Made by a program: the position numbers and the translations under genes. From Microcoleus sp. FACHB-1515 (GTDB taxonomy: Bacteria > Cyanobacteriota > Cyanobacteriia > Elainellales > Elainellaceae), in contig NZ_JACJPO010000077.1 in assembly GCF_014696105.1 (NCBI RefSeq), positions 1 to 64,000 of the forward strand: 64,000 nt of DNA, written 5' to 3'. Under the pieces are notes generated by a model that did no database searches, had not been told where the DNA came from, and saw only the letters and a program-made list of their open reading frames with translations. Below are positions 40,969 to 49,371 of this stretch, in pieces (within the stretch, counting starts at the first letter, position 1; each line of letters begins with the position of its first letter).

Positions 40969-42511
40969 CTTGATTTTCTAGTTGAAACGGTTGAGTGACA
41001 ATGACAGAAACGGCAGTGCCTCTTGGCAGAATCTGAAGGTCTTCAGCGCTGCTTTGCCGATCGCTGCTGGAGGTTTGGCGATCGAGTTCGTCTAGGGCAG
41101 TGTTGAAAAATCCGCCCAGCGCCACTGCGACAAGCTGAGAATCATCCGTCGTGACGGTTTGCTCGCTCACCCAACCGTGCGATCGCGTCTGTACATCCGG
41201 CTGTGAAAGCGTTTCACCTAGACGACCGAGGCCGCCTAACACGCCATGCAGCAGCGCTCGGCGCAAATTTACATCCGTTTGATTGCGTTGCGATCGCGCC
41301 CGCAGCGGTTCGTCATCCTCGCCTCGCAGCGCCAGCGTCTCAGGTGAAATTGTCTGCTGGTGTACGAAACCGTTGCGATCGCTGTAGACAATCGCAACTG
41401 GAACTGCTGCAACTGTGCCATCAGCGCCCACGTCGCTCGCTTCGGCCACGATGACGCTGCCCGCAGGCAGGGCGATCACTCCGGTCGAATCGAGCAAGGG
41501 ATCGTCCAGCTTGAGCAAAAATCGGTGAGCAGCACTGTCGCGGCTGGAAGCGTCGCGATCGGACTCCCAAATCAAGGGAAGCGTGACCGTCGCCTGTGCG
41601 GTTGTATCTGGTGCGATCGTGGGTGGAAGCTGCACCGTATCGGCAGGGCGGCGCTCTAAAATTCCAATCGTGCCCGCTGTCTGAGTGGCTTTGATCGATG
41701 GATCGGCGGGAAGCTCGATCGCAGCAGGATCAGAAGGTGCAGAAACCAAGACAGTCGTACCCGCAGGATCAGGGGTAGGCGCTTCTGGCGTTGAGGTAGC
41801 ACTGGTGCTGGAGAGTTCAGCAGGATTGCTCGTACTTGCCATATTGCCCAAGCTAGCAAGCTGTGCCCAGCGCTCAAACGGATCGATCGCTTCTGCTGGA
41901 GTTGCTTGAGGAGCGGGCGGCTGCGATCGCTCGATCGTAGGCCGATAGGCTGGAGCCGAAATTGCGCGGCTGGGTCGGGCAACTTCGATCGGTGGCGGTG
42001 CAGAAGCAGGGCGAGATATTGAGCGAGGCGGCGGTGGCGGTGGAGTCGGAGTTGAACCGGAGGTCGAACTGGCATTTGGGATCGAAGCGGGTTGGGGCGA
42101 TCGCGCTTCAGTCTGCTGTTGCTGGCCTTGAAAGGCAAGCTGGCTTTTGAGTGTGCCTTCTTCATCAGTTGTGGTCGGGGCGATCGGCGTTTTTTCAGTA
42201 GCGGAGGTAGGGGGCGCAGGCTTGCTGTGCAAATTAAAGAGAAAACTAAGAGTGAGCAGCAACAATCCGCCGATGCCAGTTAGCACGATCGCGGCTCGAA
42301 CCAGCGGTTTTTGGCTGGTGGCAACGGTGGGCGGGGCTTCGAGGCTGTCAAGCTGAAGGTGGGCTGGGGTCAGCGGCAGCTGTCCGGCGATTTCTTGCTC
42401 TAGCGCTTTGTGATCCGACTCAGGCGCAGGAATTGGGGCTGGCGCATCGTCAAAGAAATCAATGTCGGCGATCGAACTGGGAGAAGTTGAAGAATTGTTT
42501 GGAGAAGTCAT
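40934..42511 (-). CDS. VirB10/TraB-like conjugation protein
   Basis: The 525-residue product has a cytosolic N-terminus, one membrane helix (about 75-95), a long Pro/Ser/Thr-rich periplasmic linker with PPPPPPRS, and a C-terminal beta-barrel domain. LPAGSVIVAEASDVGADG and ILPRGTAVSVIVTQPF match the VirB10/TrbI/TraB C-terminal strands. It would bridge inner and outer membranes in the secretion channel. It overlaps the upstream VirB8-like gene by four bases (ATGA). Confidence 0.75.
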   Translation of the reverse strand: MTSPNNSSTSPSSIADIDFFDDAPAPIPAPESDHKALEQEIAGQLPLTPAHLQLDSLEAPPTVATSQKPLVRAAIVLTGIGGLLLLTLSFLFNLHSKPAPPTSATEKTPIAPTTTDEEGTLKSQLAFQGQQQQTEARSPQPASIPNASSTSGSTPTPPPPPPRSISRPASAPPPIEVARPSRAISAPAYRPTIERSQPPAPQATPAEAIDPFERWAQLASLGNMASTSNPAELSSTSATSTPEAPTPDPAGTTVLVSAPSDPAAIELPADPSIKATQTAGTIGILERRPADTVQLPPTIAPDTTAQATVTLPLIWESDRDASSRDSAAHRFLLKLDDPLLDSTGVIALPAGSVIVAEASDVGADGTVAAVPVAIVYSDRNGFVHQQTISPETLALRGEDDEPLRARSQRNQTDVNLRRALLHGVLGGLGRLGETLSQPDVQTRSHGWVSEQTVTTDDSQLVAVALGGFFNTALDELDRQTSSSDRQSSAEDLQILPRGTAVSVIVTQPFQLENQDAQTAHSTAAP

Positions 42512-43314
42512 GATGCAGGAGAACTCGATTGAGGACTGGGCTGATCGGGGATGGGGCTAGTGAGGTTGTTGGGATTGTTGGGGTTGAAGCTGACGATTTT
42601 GGTAATTTCCAAGCCTGCCGATCGAAACTCGTAGATTTTTTGCTCGACAGGTGGTGCATCTGCGCCCAACGGTGATTCGGGGATTTCTGCGGTTCTTAGT
42701 GTGAACGTGCGGTTGAACGGAATGCGCTCAGAAGTTCCGTCCTGACGGTTGATCAATACGCGAGTTGCCACCATATCGACTTCCCAGGTGGCCGGAGCAA
42801 TCTGACGCGGCTCGGACAGGTAGGAGATCACAATCACCTGACGGTAGACGCCGCTAAACACACCGGGCGGCACAAACTCAGCGATTTGCTGAAGCGAAGT
42901 TTCCGCAAAGCTCGATGTGCCCTGCTGCCCCGACTGCTGCTCTAGCAAAATCGAGGCAAACCAGGTGTTGGTTGGAACTTTGCCGCCTTCTCGCACCTGC
43001 ACACCTTCATCGGGCTGGTCTGAGCCTGTGAGTGTGCCGTCCCAGTTGAAGCTGAGCGTCACCCACCTGGAGACGAACTGCTTGATCACTTCGGGATCGC
43101 GCCAGTTGGCGCTGCGAGGCGCAACATAGATCGTGTTGCCGTTGGTCAGTTGCGCCATTGTGATGCGGCGATTGGTCGCTGCGAGAACTTTGGCATTGGT
43201 GTAGAGGCTGATGACGAAGCCTAGCCCCGAAAAAGCCGTGAGCGCAATGAAGCACAAGGCAAGAATATTTTTGGTTTGAGGCAGCAGTTCGCCTTGAAGC
43301 TTGTTGATTCTCAT
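42508..43314 (-). CDS. VirB8/TraE-like conjugation protein
   Basis: The product has 268 residues from ATG 43314, four bases after the upstream stop; a start at 43473 would lie deep in that gene. A short cytosolic segment and one membrane helix (residues 15-38) precede a periplasmic domain with FVSRWVTLSFNWDGTL, PNTWFASILL-like PTNTWFASILLEQQ and YEFRSAGLEITKIVSF. This layout matches VirB8/TraE scaffold proteins. Assignment is by topology and place between VirB6- and VirB10-like genes. Confidence 0.6.
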   Translation of the reverse strand: MRINKLQGELLPQTKNILALCFIALTAFSGLGFVISLYTNAKVLAATNRRITMAQLTNGNTIYVAPRSANWRDPEVIKQFVSRWVTLSFNWDGTLTGSDQPDEGVQVREGGKVPTNTWFASILLEQQSGQQGTSSFAETSLQQIAEFVPPGVFSGVYRQVIVISYLSEPRQIAPATWEVDMVATRVLINRQDGTSERIPFNRTFTLRTAEIPESPLGADAPPVEQKIYEFRSAGLEITKIVSFNPNNPNNLTSPIPDQPSPQSSSPAS

Positions 43315-43318
43315 CTCT

Positions 43319-44494
43319 TTACCCCACAGCGGTATAAGCTTTGATCGCCAGTCGCGCTCCGGCGGCAACCAGATCGCTTGCGAACATCGCCATGCGTCCA
43401 GCATTGTTGGCAACGCCGCGATACAGCGCCAGTCCGCCGCCGCCTGCCACTGCACCCGCCAAGATCGGCGCAAACCAGCTAATGAAAATTAAAAAAGCAA
43501 TGTCGCTGGCAAGTTCCGCACCGGATTTGACGATGACGACGGCTACCAGTCCTACGAGCAGGTTGTAGCCGAGCTGCAAGCCGAACAGCGAAATTAATCC
43601 GGTTAGCCATGTCCAAATCGGGCGGCCTTGCAGCGGCAAAATCGACAGGCCGATCGCAATGGGGCCAAACAAGGCCGTCAGCAAAATCGTGGCCTCTAGA
43701 CAGTTCACGAATGCCCACTGCGTCGCCGCCAGCACCAAGCGAATCAGCGGCAGGACGACATTGTGAGAGAGCGTACTGGCATAGTCAAACGTGATCGCAT
43801 TCGAGCCAAGCTCGGCAGCTTTGGAGATCATGCCAGGAACAGTCGATAGCTCAACGGCAAGTTCGGCCATGCCGCGAATCGGGCTGGAGACCGCTGCTTG
43901 AGCCGCCTTGATAATCTCCTGGGCGCGATCGGACTTGTTGTTCCAGCACTCGATCAGTTCATCGGCGACGAGTCCTTGACATTCGCGATAAAGATTTTCC
44001 AGTTCCTGTCGGGCAGTTGAGCTAATGCCGATGTTGGAGACAGCATGACGAAAGCTGAGTTCTCCCACCTGGATATCCAAGATTTTCTCGACCTGGCTGT
44101 GGCCGAAGTTGCGAATCGCGATCGTCGTGTGCGCCAAAAACGCGCCGTTGCTGTGCAAAAACAAAGCAATCACCAGCGGCCAAACAAATATCGCCACCAG
44201 ATCCGCCCAAGATTGCTTCTCGACGGCTTCTCGCACGGTTGTCAGCGCCATGTATGCGATCGACAGCGCAGCTAGCGACAATCCCAACCACACCAATCCC
44301 GTCCACAATCCGCTCAAGGTCGGGTCAAACAGCATCACCCACAGCGAATTCCAAGATTCAGTCGTGGCTTTGGCGATGTTGATCGACTGCGTGACAATGT
44401 TGAGCGCACTTTGTTCGCCGCCCGTGACGGGAATGCCGCCTGCCTGATCAGACAGGGCTTGAGCCAAATAAAGCGGAGAAAGCATCTGCGTCAC
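43319..44494 (-). CDS. VirB6/TrbL-like inner-membrane protein
   Basis: The 391-residue product has about six to seven membrane helices: one near 60-85, one near 98-115, and a C-terminal block from about 235 to 375 with PLIRLVLAATQWAFVNCLEATILLTALFGPIAIGL and GGGGLALYRG. A periplasmic loop of about 110 residues lies between. This is the topology of VirB6/TrbL polytopic components of the conjugation pore. It overlaps the preceding gene by four bases. Confidence 0.65.
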   Translation of the reverse strand: MTQMLSPLYLAQALSDQAGGIPVTGGEQSALNIVTQSINIAKATTESWNSLWVMLFDPTLSGLWTGLVWLGLSLAALSIAYMALTTVREAVEKQSWADLVAIFVWPLVIALFLHSNGAFLAHTTIAIRNFGHSQVEKILDIQVGELSFRHAVSNIGISSTARQELENLYRECQGLVADELIECWNNKSDRAQEIIKAAQAAVSSPIRGMAELAVELSTVPGMISKAAELGSNAITFDYASTLSHNVVLPLIRLVLAATQWAFVNCLEATILLTALFGPIAIGLSILPLQGRPIWTWLTGLISLFGLQLGYNLLVGLVAVVIVKSGAELASDIAFLIFISWFAPILAGAVAGGGGLALYRGVANNAGRMAMFASDLVAAGARLAIKAYTAVG

Positions 44495-45519
44495 CTCGAC
44501 TTTCCTGGCGATCCCAGGTAGTAGCCACCCGGCAGCGTAATCAAGGCGGTTTCGATGTTGGCAGCGTTGCCCGTCCCGATCGCTTCACGGCGATCTGCCG
44601 TATTGACGACCGCGAGTTCGTGCGCCTGCTGCGCGTTGAGAACGTTGCTGTAGGCGCGATCGACGCGAGCCTGCCACGCTTCTTTAAGCTGCTTGAATTC
44701 GATCGAGGCACTCAAACCCGATTGCGCCGACAGATTTTGCAAGATGTGCTGCGAGACATCTTGGTGCTGCGATTCGTCTGCAAGCTTGGCGTTTTGCTCG
44801 GTCGTTGCCTGCGCCTGCACTGCTTCGAGCGCTAATTCTGCCTGTGCGGGTTTGCTCAGCGTTGCTGCTTCAGCCATCTGGTTTGCCAGTTCGCGCACTC
44901 CAGCTTGAGCGACTTCCTGACGAATGATGTAGGAGCCTGAGCCGGGAATGCGATTTTGCAACACTTCGGCAAGCTGCGTTGCTTCAGTTGTGCTGGTGGG
45001 ACGATCGAGCAAGAGCTTCCGAATCTTCTCGACATCGGGAACGCCCAGGTCGCCAAACAAATCGCCCAGGTCTTTGTGGTCGATCGAGTCTTTGTCGTCC
45101 GTTGTCCCAGTAGCGGGATCGCCTCCGGTTCGCCCATCACCACCCAGGATGTTGCCGAGAATTTGACCGAGCAGGTCATCTCCCAGATTGCGAAACCAAG
45201 CTTCGAGGCTACGGGTCATGCTACCTACGTCGGGAATGCGAATGCCAAAACCACCGATCGACACGCGGCGCGTCGGCAAATTACCCGCATCGATCGGAAA
45301 GTTGAGGTCAATCCCACCACTACCCGTGTTCGTGCCTGTACCGGGAATTTGTTCATCCCAGGCAGCACTGACACGCGGAGCCGAGGTGATTGTAGAGGGG
45401 TGAACCGCAGCATCAGCCGCCGCTTCGATCGAATTAGCCGCAGCGGGTGGGGCGATCGCCAGATGAGCAAAGCTGACCGTTAAAACGGTGGCAGCGGTGA
45501 GGGAGCGAAAAGGAAGCAT
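44491..45519 (-). CDS. Secreted helical protein, VirB5/TrbJ-like by position
   Basis: The product has 342 residues from ATG 45519. It has an N-terminal signal peptide (AHLAIAPPAAA), a Gly/Asp-rich middle (NILGGDGRTGGDPATGTTDDKD) and a long helical C-terminal region rich in Ala, Gln and Glu (about 210-320), as in periplasmic VirB5/TrbJ proteins. It follows the VirB4 gene, the usual place for VirB5. Sequence signature is weak. Confidence 0.5.
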   Translation of the reverse strand: MLPFRSLTAATVLTVSFAHLAIAPPAAANSIEAAADAAVHPSTITSAPRVSAAWDEQIPGTGTNTGSGGIDLNFPIDAGNLPTRRVSIGGFGIRIPDVGSMTRSLEAWFRNLGDDLLGQILGNILGGDGRTGGDPATGTTDDKDSIDHKDLGDLFGDLGVPDVEKIRKLLLDRPTSTTEATQLAEVLQNRIPGSGSYIIRQEVAQAGVRELANQMAEAATLSKPAQAELALEAVQAQATTEQNAKLADESQHQDVSQHILQNLSAQSGLSASIEFKQLKEAWQARVDRAYSNVLNAQQAHELAVVNTADRREAIGTGNAANIETALITLPGGYYLGSPGKSR

Positions 45520-45546
45520 AGTCAAAATCAAGGGTGAAAGGATGGG

Positions 45547-48500
45547 TTAAGCCGCAGCGCGATCGCGCTGGGTGGCAGCAGGCTGAATTTGGCGATAGCC
45601 TCGTCCTGCTTGCGTGGCCGGAATGTAAAGGTCAGTGAACGCTTTGAGGGCACGGAGCCGACTGATCGCATCGGTGTCATAGGTAGCAAAGATGCGATCG
45701 CGGGCGGCAGCTTCGTCTTGAGCGTTGGCGACGCTTGCCAGCGCCATCTCGCCAGGATGATAGTTGACGCGCCAAAATCGCTGGTTGCGCTCGATCAGCC
45801 AGTGCGACAGCAGTTCGCTGGTGCGGGGAAGATATGCCTCGGTCGTATTGCGATCGATCAAGCTGGGGTGATAGCCCAGAAACTTCTGGAATGAGGCAGC
45901 AGCGGCAGCCGTGATCGACCCGGTGATGCGGTAGTTGATGTTCTGCATGATCTGAGCGCCACTGCTGCACTCGCAAATGCTGTCGGGGTCTTGGCTGATC
46001 AGCAGAACGGAGATGCCTTCTTTGCGTCCGGTCGCGCAGGTTTCGCCGACCATCTGCGCGAAGCCGTTCTTCTTGAGCAAAACGCTCAGTTCGTCTCCGA
46101 CAAAAAAGCTTTGCGGGTGCGACAGCGCATTTCGCATACAGGCCGTGTGCGCCGAGATTGCCATCAGGTAGGAATCCTGCTCGTTGCTCAGATTACTTAG
46201 GGCAAAAAACTTGACGGCGGGGTCAGGTGAGAAGCTGCTGGGACGACAGATGGCAGGCCCCAAACTCGACTTACTGAGCGCTTCAATTTGACTTTGAATC
46301 TGTCCGATCGCCGCTCGATCGATGTCCTCCAAATTCCGCAGGTTGAGACGTTCACGGGTGCAAAAGCGAGCAAAATCGAGCAGTGTCGGCATCGTCTGCC
46401 AAGCCGCAGACTTCCAGCCCTGCCGAAACGCTTCGTTGTAGCGAGCTTTGATATCGGCGTCCTTGAGGTAGAGGTCGAGGGTGCGAATCAAAATTGAGTT
46501 GATCCGCTGGCTGAGCAGGGCACTATGCACCTTAAGATCTGATCCCAGCGCGATCGCCAGCAGCGCACTGTGGATGAAATCTTTCCAGGTGTTCATGCGC
46601 TCAAGCCGCTCTTCTTTGCTGAACTTGCGTAAGTCCGGCGGCTCCATCAGGTTTGAGCTGCCCTGGCGGATGTCGAAGTAGGCGGCATCGTCGCCCAATA
46701 GCTCGATCGCGGTTTTGAAGGTGCTGCCGCCCGAAGCCGACATATCCATGCCGACGATCGGAATGTTGAGCGCGAGCGCGTCGATCATAAAGCGCCATGC
46801 CAACACGCTTTTACCTGACCCGGACATCCCGGTAATCAAGGCACGATCGGCGCTGTGCCGAAACAAATCGATGTAAATCGGTTTGCCGCCGCGCTCGCTG
46901 AGGAATTCTACTCCGGCGGAGTCGATCGGTTTAGGCACGGTCAGCGGCAAAAATCCGGCGATCGTGTGGCTGTCCGGCATCAGACGGCGCTCGCTAAACA
47001 AATTGTTGTCGTGCAGCAGCCAGCGCGTAGTAATCGGCAGCGTTTGCAGCCAAATTTCCCAGGCAATATTCGGCTCACGCAGCACCTTAGCCGAATCGAA
47101 GCCGCTGCATAAGGTGTTGCAGGCGATCGCCAATTCTTCCGCATTGGGACGGTAAACCAAAAAAGCAACTCCGCAGTGCAGCCCTTTTTGCCCCTGATAC
47201 AGACGGCGCTGCGCGTCAAACGATTCTTCCTGCTTGATCTCAGCACCGACATCGCGGCCTTGCCCCTGCGTCGTAGCGCGAATGCGAGCGGTCTTTGACT
47301 GCCTAGCCTGCCTTGCAAGATTGTCTTGAATCAGAAAATCGTTGCCGCGACTAATTTCAATCCAGGCTTCGGTGTTGTGGACGTAGCTGGCGCTGAGAAT
47401 TTTCCACGTCCACTTGAGCTGATCGCGCAAACTGCTCCAGCCTCCAGGCGCTTCTTCCATCGTCAAAACACCGCATTTTTGCTGGTGGCCTTCGATCGAC
47501 ACTAGATCCGTGCGCTCGTAGTGGCGCGGACAGCTTGAGTGACCGTTCATGCCTTCGATCAAAACGGTAACGGCGTGCTTTTCCGTTGTGCGCTGCTCGT
47601 CAAGGTGAAACCCGGTTTTGGTTTCAGTTAGCGTCAGTACCTGCGGCGTTGGCGGCGCATTGCCCGGATTAAAGCGGCCATACAGCCACTGCCACAGTTC
47701 AGATTGCGAGTAGGGGCGCACGGTCAAACCCGCTTTTGTACTCAGCAGCAGTTCCCAGGGTAAAAAGCCTTCGTGAAAGCTCTTGAGCAGCAGATGCTTG
47801 AAAAAGCTCTCGCGGTAGACGCGCTGATTGCCCGTCAAGGTGTTGAGCGCGATCGCTCCCACATCAAACAGGCCATCGAGCGCTTTCGAGAGCCAGTCAC
47901 TTTGTTTGGAGTTGCCTTTGGCGTTGCTTGTCCAGGTGCAAAACGCGATCTGCTGCCAGCGCTGCCGCACACCGCGATCGCTTAGCTCAGCCACTTTGAC
48001 TTGCTCGTTGCGGAGCAGAACAGAAATCGGCATCAGGTTACAGCCATCGGCAAGCTGCTCTAGCTCCTGCTGACGGTCGCGATCGTCGCTGGTGCAACTG
48101 GTCGAGAACGTGATTTTCTCTCCAGGCGGCAAATCTTTCATCGCCGCTTCGATCGCCAAGGCCGTTTCTTCCACTTCGCTGGCGTGGAGGATGTCGTGCA
48201 GTCCTTCGACGTGAAAGGCAAACACGACCTGATATTCGTCTTTGCCTTTTTCGAGCAGAAAGGCAGCAGCTTCGCGGTCTTCAACTTTGAGTTCCGCAAT
48301 GCAGCAGAGGTTCACTTCGTTTTGAAACGGCATAAATCTGCTTTTGCCTCGATCGGGATTTGGAACAGTCAGGGGTTTCGCACGAATCCGCATCGGCATC
48401 GATCCCATGCTTGAGTCTGGAGATCGAAACTCGCTGACCGGGGAAACATAGCGGATGCGGGCGTTGTACCAATCTCGCCCCGGCGGGCGACGCCACTGGT

Positions 48501-48726
48501 CAGTGAACTTGTGAGGTTTATCGCCTGCAATCAGCGTCCAACTGACAATTAGCCAGAACGCCACCCCAAAAAACCACAGCAGGCCAAAGCTAAATAGTCC
48601 ATTCGTAACCAGGTAGCTGAGCAAGATGATTGCCATCCAGGGGATGATCTGGTCGGCAGCGATCGGACCAATGCTGGCCTGCTTGCCCAGCAGCTTGTTG
48701 TACTTGATGAAGCGATCGTCTTGCAT
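45547..48726 (-). CDS. VirB3-VirB4-type fused conjugation ATPase
   Basis: The 1059-residue product has two membrane helices at residues 27-66 (IPWMAIILLSYLVTNGLF and LLWFFGVAFWLIVSWTLI), like a VirB3 domain fused to the front. They are followed by a VirB4/TraC body. Walker A is GMSGSGKS (633-640), and QDPDSICECSSGAQIMQNINYRI near 925-945 resembles the late VirB4 motifs. VirB4 powers pilus assembly and substrate transfer at the inner membrane. It is the largest gene of the secretion set. Confidence 0.85.
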   Translation of the reverse strand: MQDDRFIKYNKLLGKQASIGPIAADQIIPWMAIILLSYLVTNGLFSFGLLWFFGVAFWLIVSWTLIAGDKPHKFTDQWRRPPGRDWYNARIRYVSPVSEFRSPDSSMGSMPMRIRAKPLTVPNPDRGKSRFMPFQNEVNLCCIAELKVEDREAAAFLLEKGKDEYQVVFAFHVEGLHDILHASEVEETALAIEAAMKDLPPGEKITFSTSCTSDDRDRQQELEQLADGCNLMPISVLLRNEQVKVAELSDRGVRQRWQQIAFCTWTSNAKGNSKQSDWLSKALDGLFDVGAIALNTLTGNQRVYRESFFKHLLLKSFHEGFLPWELLLSTKAGLTVRPYSQSELWQWLYGRFNPGNAPPTPQVLTLTETKTGFHLDEQRTTEKHAVTVLIEGMNGHSSCPRHYERTDLVSIEGHQQKCGVLTMEEAPGGWSSLRDQLKWTWKILSASYVHNTEAWIEISRGNDFLIQDNLARQARQSKTARIRATTQGQGRDVGAEIKQEESFDAQRRLYQGQKGLHCGVAFLVYRPNAEELAIACNTLCSGFDSAKVLREPNIAWEIWLQTLPITTRWLLHDNNLFSERRLMPDSHTIAGFLPLTVPKPIDSAGVEFLSERGGKPIYIDLFRHSADRALITGMSGSGKSVLAWRFMIDALALNIPIVGMDMSASGGSTFKTAIELLGDDAAYFDIRQGSSNLMEPPDLRKFSKEERLERMNTWKDFIHSALLAIALGSDLKVHSALLSQRINSILIRTLDLYLKDADIKARYNEAFRQGWKSAAWQTMPTLLDFARFCTRERLNLRNLEDIDRAAIGQIQSQIEALSKSSLGPAICRPSSFSPDPAVKFFALSNLSNEQDSYLMAISAHTACMRNALSHPQSFFVGDELSVLLKKNGFAQMVGETCATGRKEGISVLLISQDPDSICECSSGAQIMQNINYRITGSITAAAAASFQKFLGYHPSLIDRNTTEAYLPRTSELLSHWLIERNQRFWRVNYHPGEMALASVANAQDEAAARDRIFATYDTDAISRLRALKAFTDLYIPATQAGRGYRQIQPAATQRDRAAA

Positions 48727-48761
48727 AGTCCATCAGTCAGTGAAGTTGAGCAAAGCGAGCG

Positions 48762-49340
48762 CTAGGCGGTTTGGCCGTTGCCGATGAACAAAAACGTGAT
48801 CACATCGATGCCCAAAACTGCACCAAACGCAATTCCAACCTGGCTGGCGATCGGTCTCCAGTCATTGCCCTGCTGCGCCTGGTTGTACGAATACAAAGCG
48901 GCAGCGCCTACCAGCAGCAAAAACACGGCGCGAATCATGTTGAAAACTAGCGCCACCGTTGTTGCCGGAATTGCCGTGCCGCCGCCTGCTGTTCCAGCGC
49001 TGTTGGCAATGTCAGTGACAAAGTTCTCCAATCCGCTGAGGAAAATGGCGTGAGCCGGATGCGGCAGCACGGCAAATACAGCAGTCGTCGCCATAATCAT
49101 CGTGCCGACATGCCAAGGCGTAATTTTGGCACTGAGCCACTTTTCGACGATCGGCAAAGCGCGAACAATCTGCCACGACCCCATGTGAACAATGCTGGCG
49201 CAGCCTAAAATTGCCAGCAGCAGCGGTTCTCGAATTAGCAAGTAAGCGATCGCCAACAGGCAAATGCCAATAAAGGCGAAATCGCTGCGGCGAATGGGCA
49301 GGGCGCGATTGCGAGGAAGAGATCGAAGTCGAGTTTTCAT
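48762..49340 (-). CDS. Pilin-like membrane protein, VirB2/TrbC candidate
   Basis: The 192-residue product has an N-terminal part with two or three hydrophobic helices. Then comes TPWHVGTMIMATTAVFAVLPHPAHA, which looks like an internal signal sequence with an AHA cleavage site at about residue 98. The remaining 94 residues contain a Gly/Ala segment (NSAGTAGGGTAIPATT) and two helices, as in VirB2 pilins. It lies immediately before the VirB3-VirB4 gene, the usual VirB2 place. Maturation by the plasmid signal peptidase is inferred. Confidence 0.55.
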   Translation of the reverse strand: MKTRLRSLPRNRALPIRRSDFAFIGICLLAIAYLLIREPLLLAILGCASIVHMGSWQIVRALPIVEKWLSAKITPWHVGTMIMATTAVFAVLPHPAHAIFLSGLENFVTDIANSAGTAGGGTAIPATTVALVFNMIRAVFLLLVGAAALYSYNQAQQGNDWRPIASQVGIAFGAVLGIDVITFLFIGNGQTA

Positions 49341-49371
49341 AGCTTAAATTCGTTGAATGGTGAGGAGAGAA

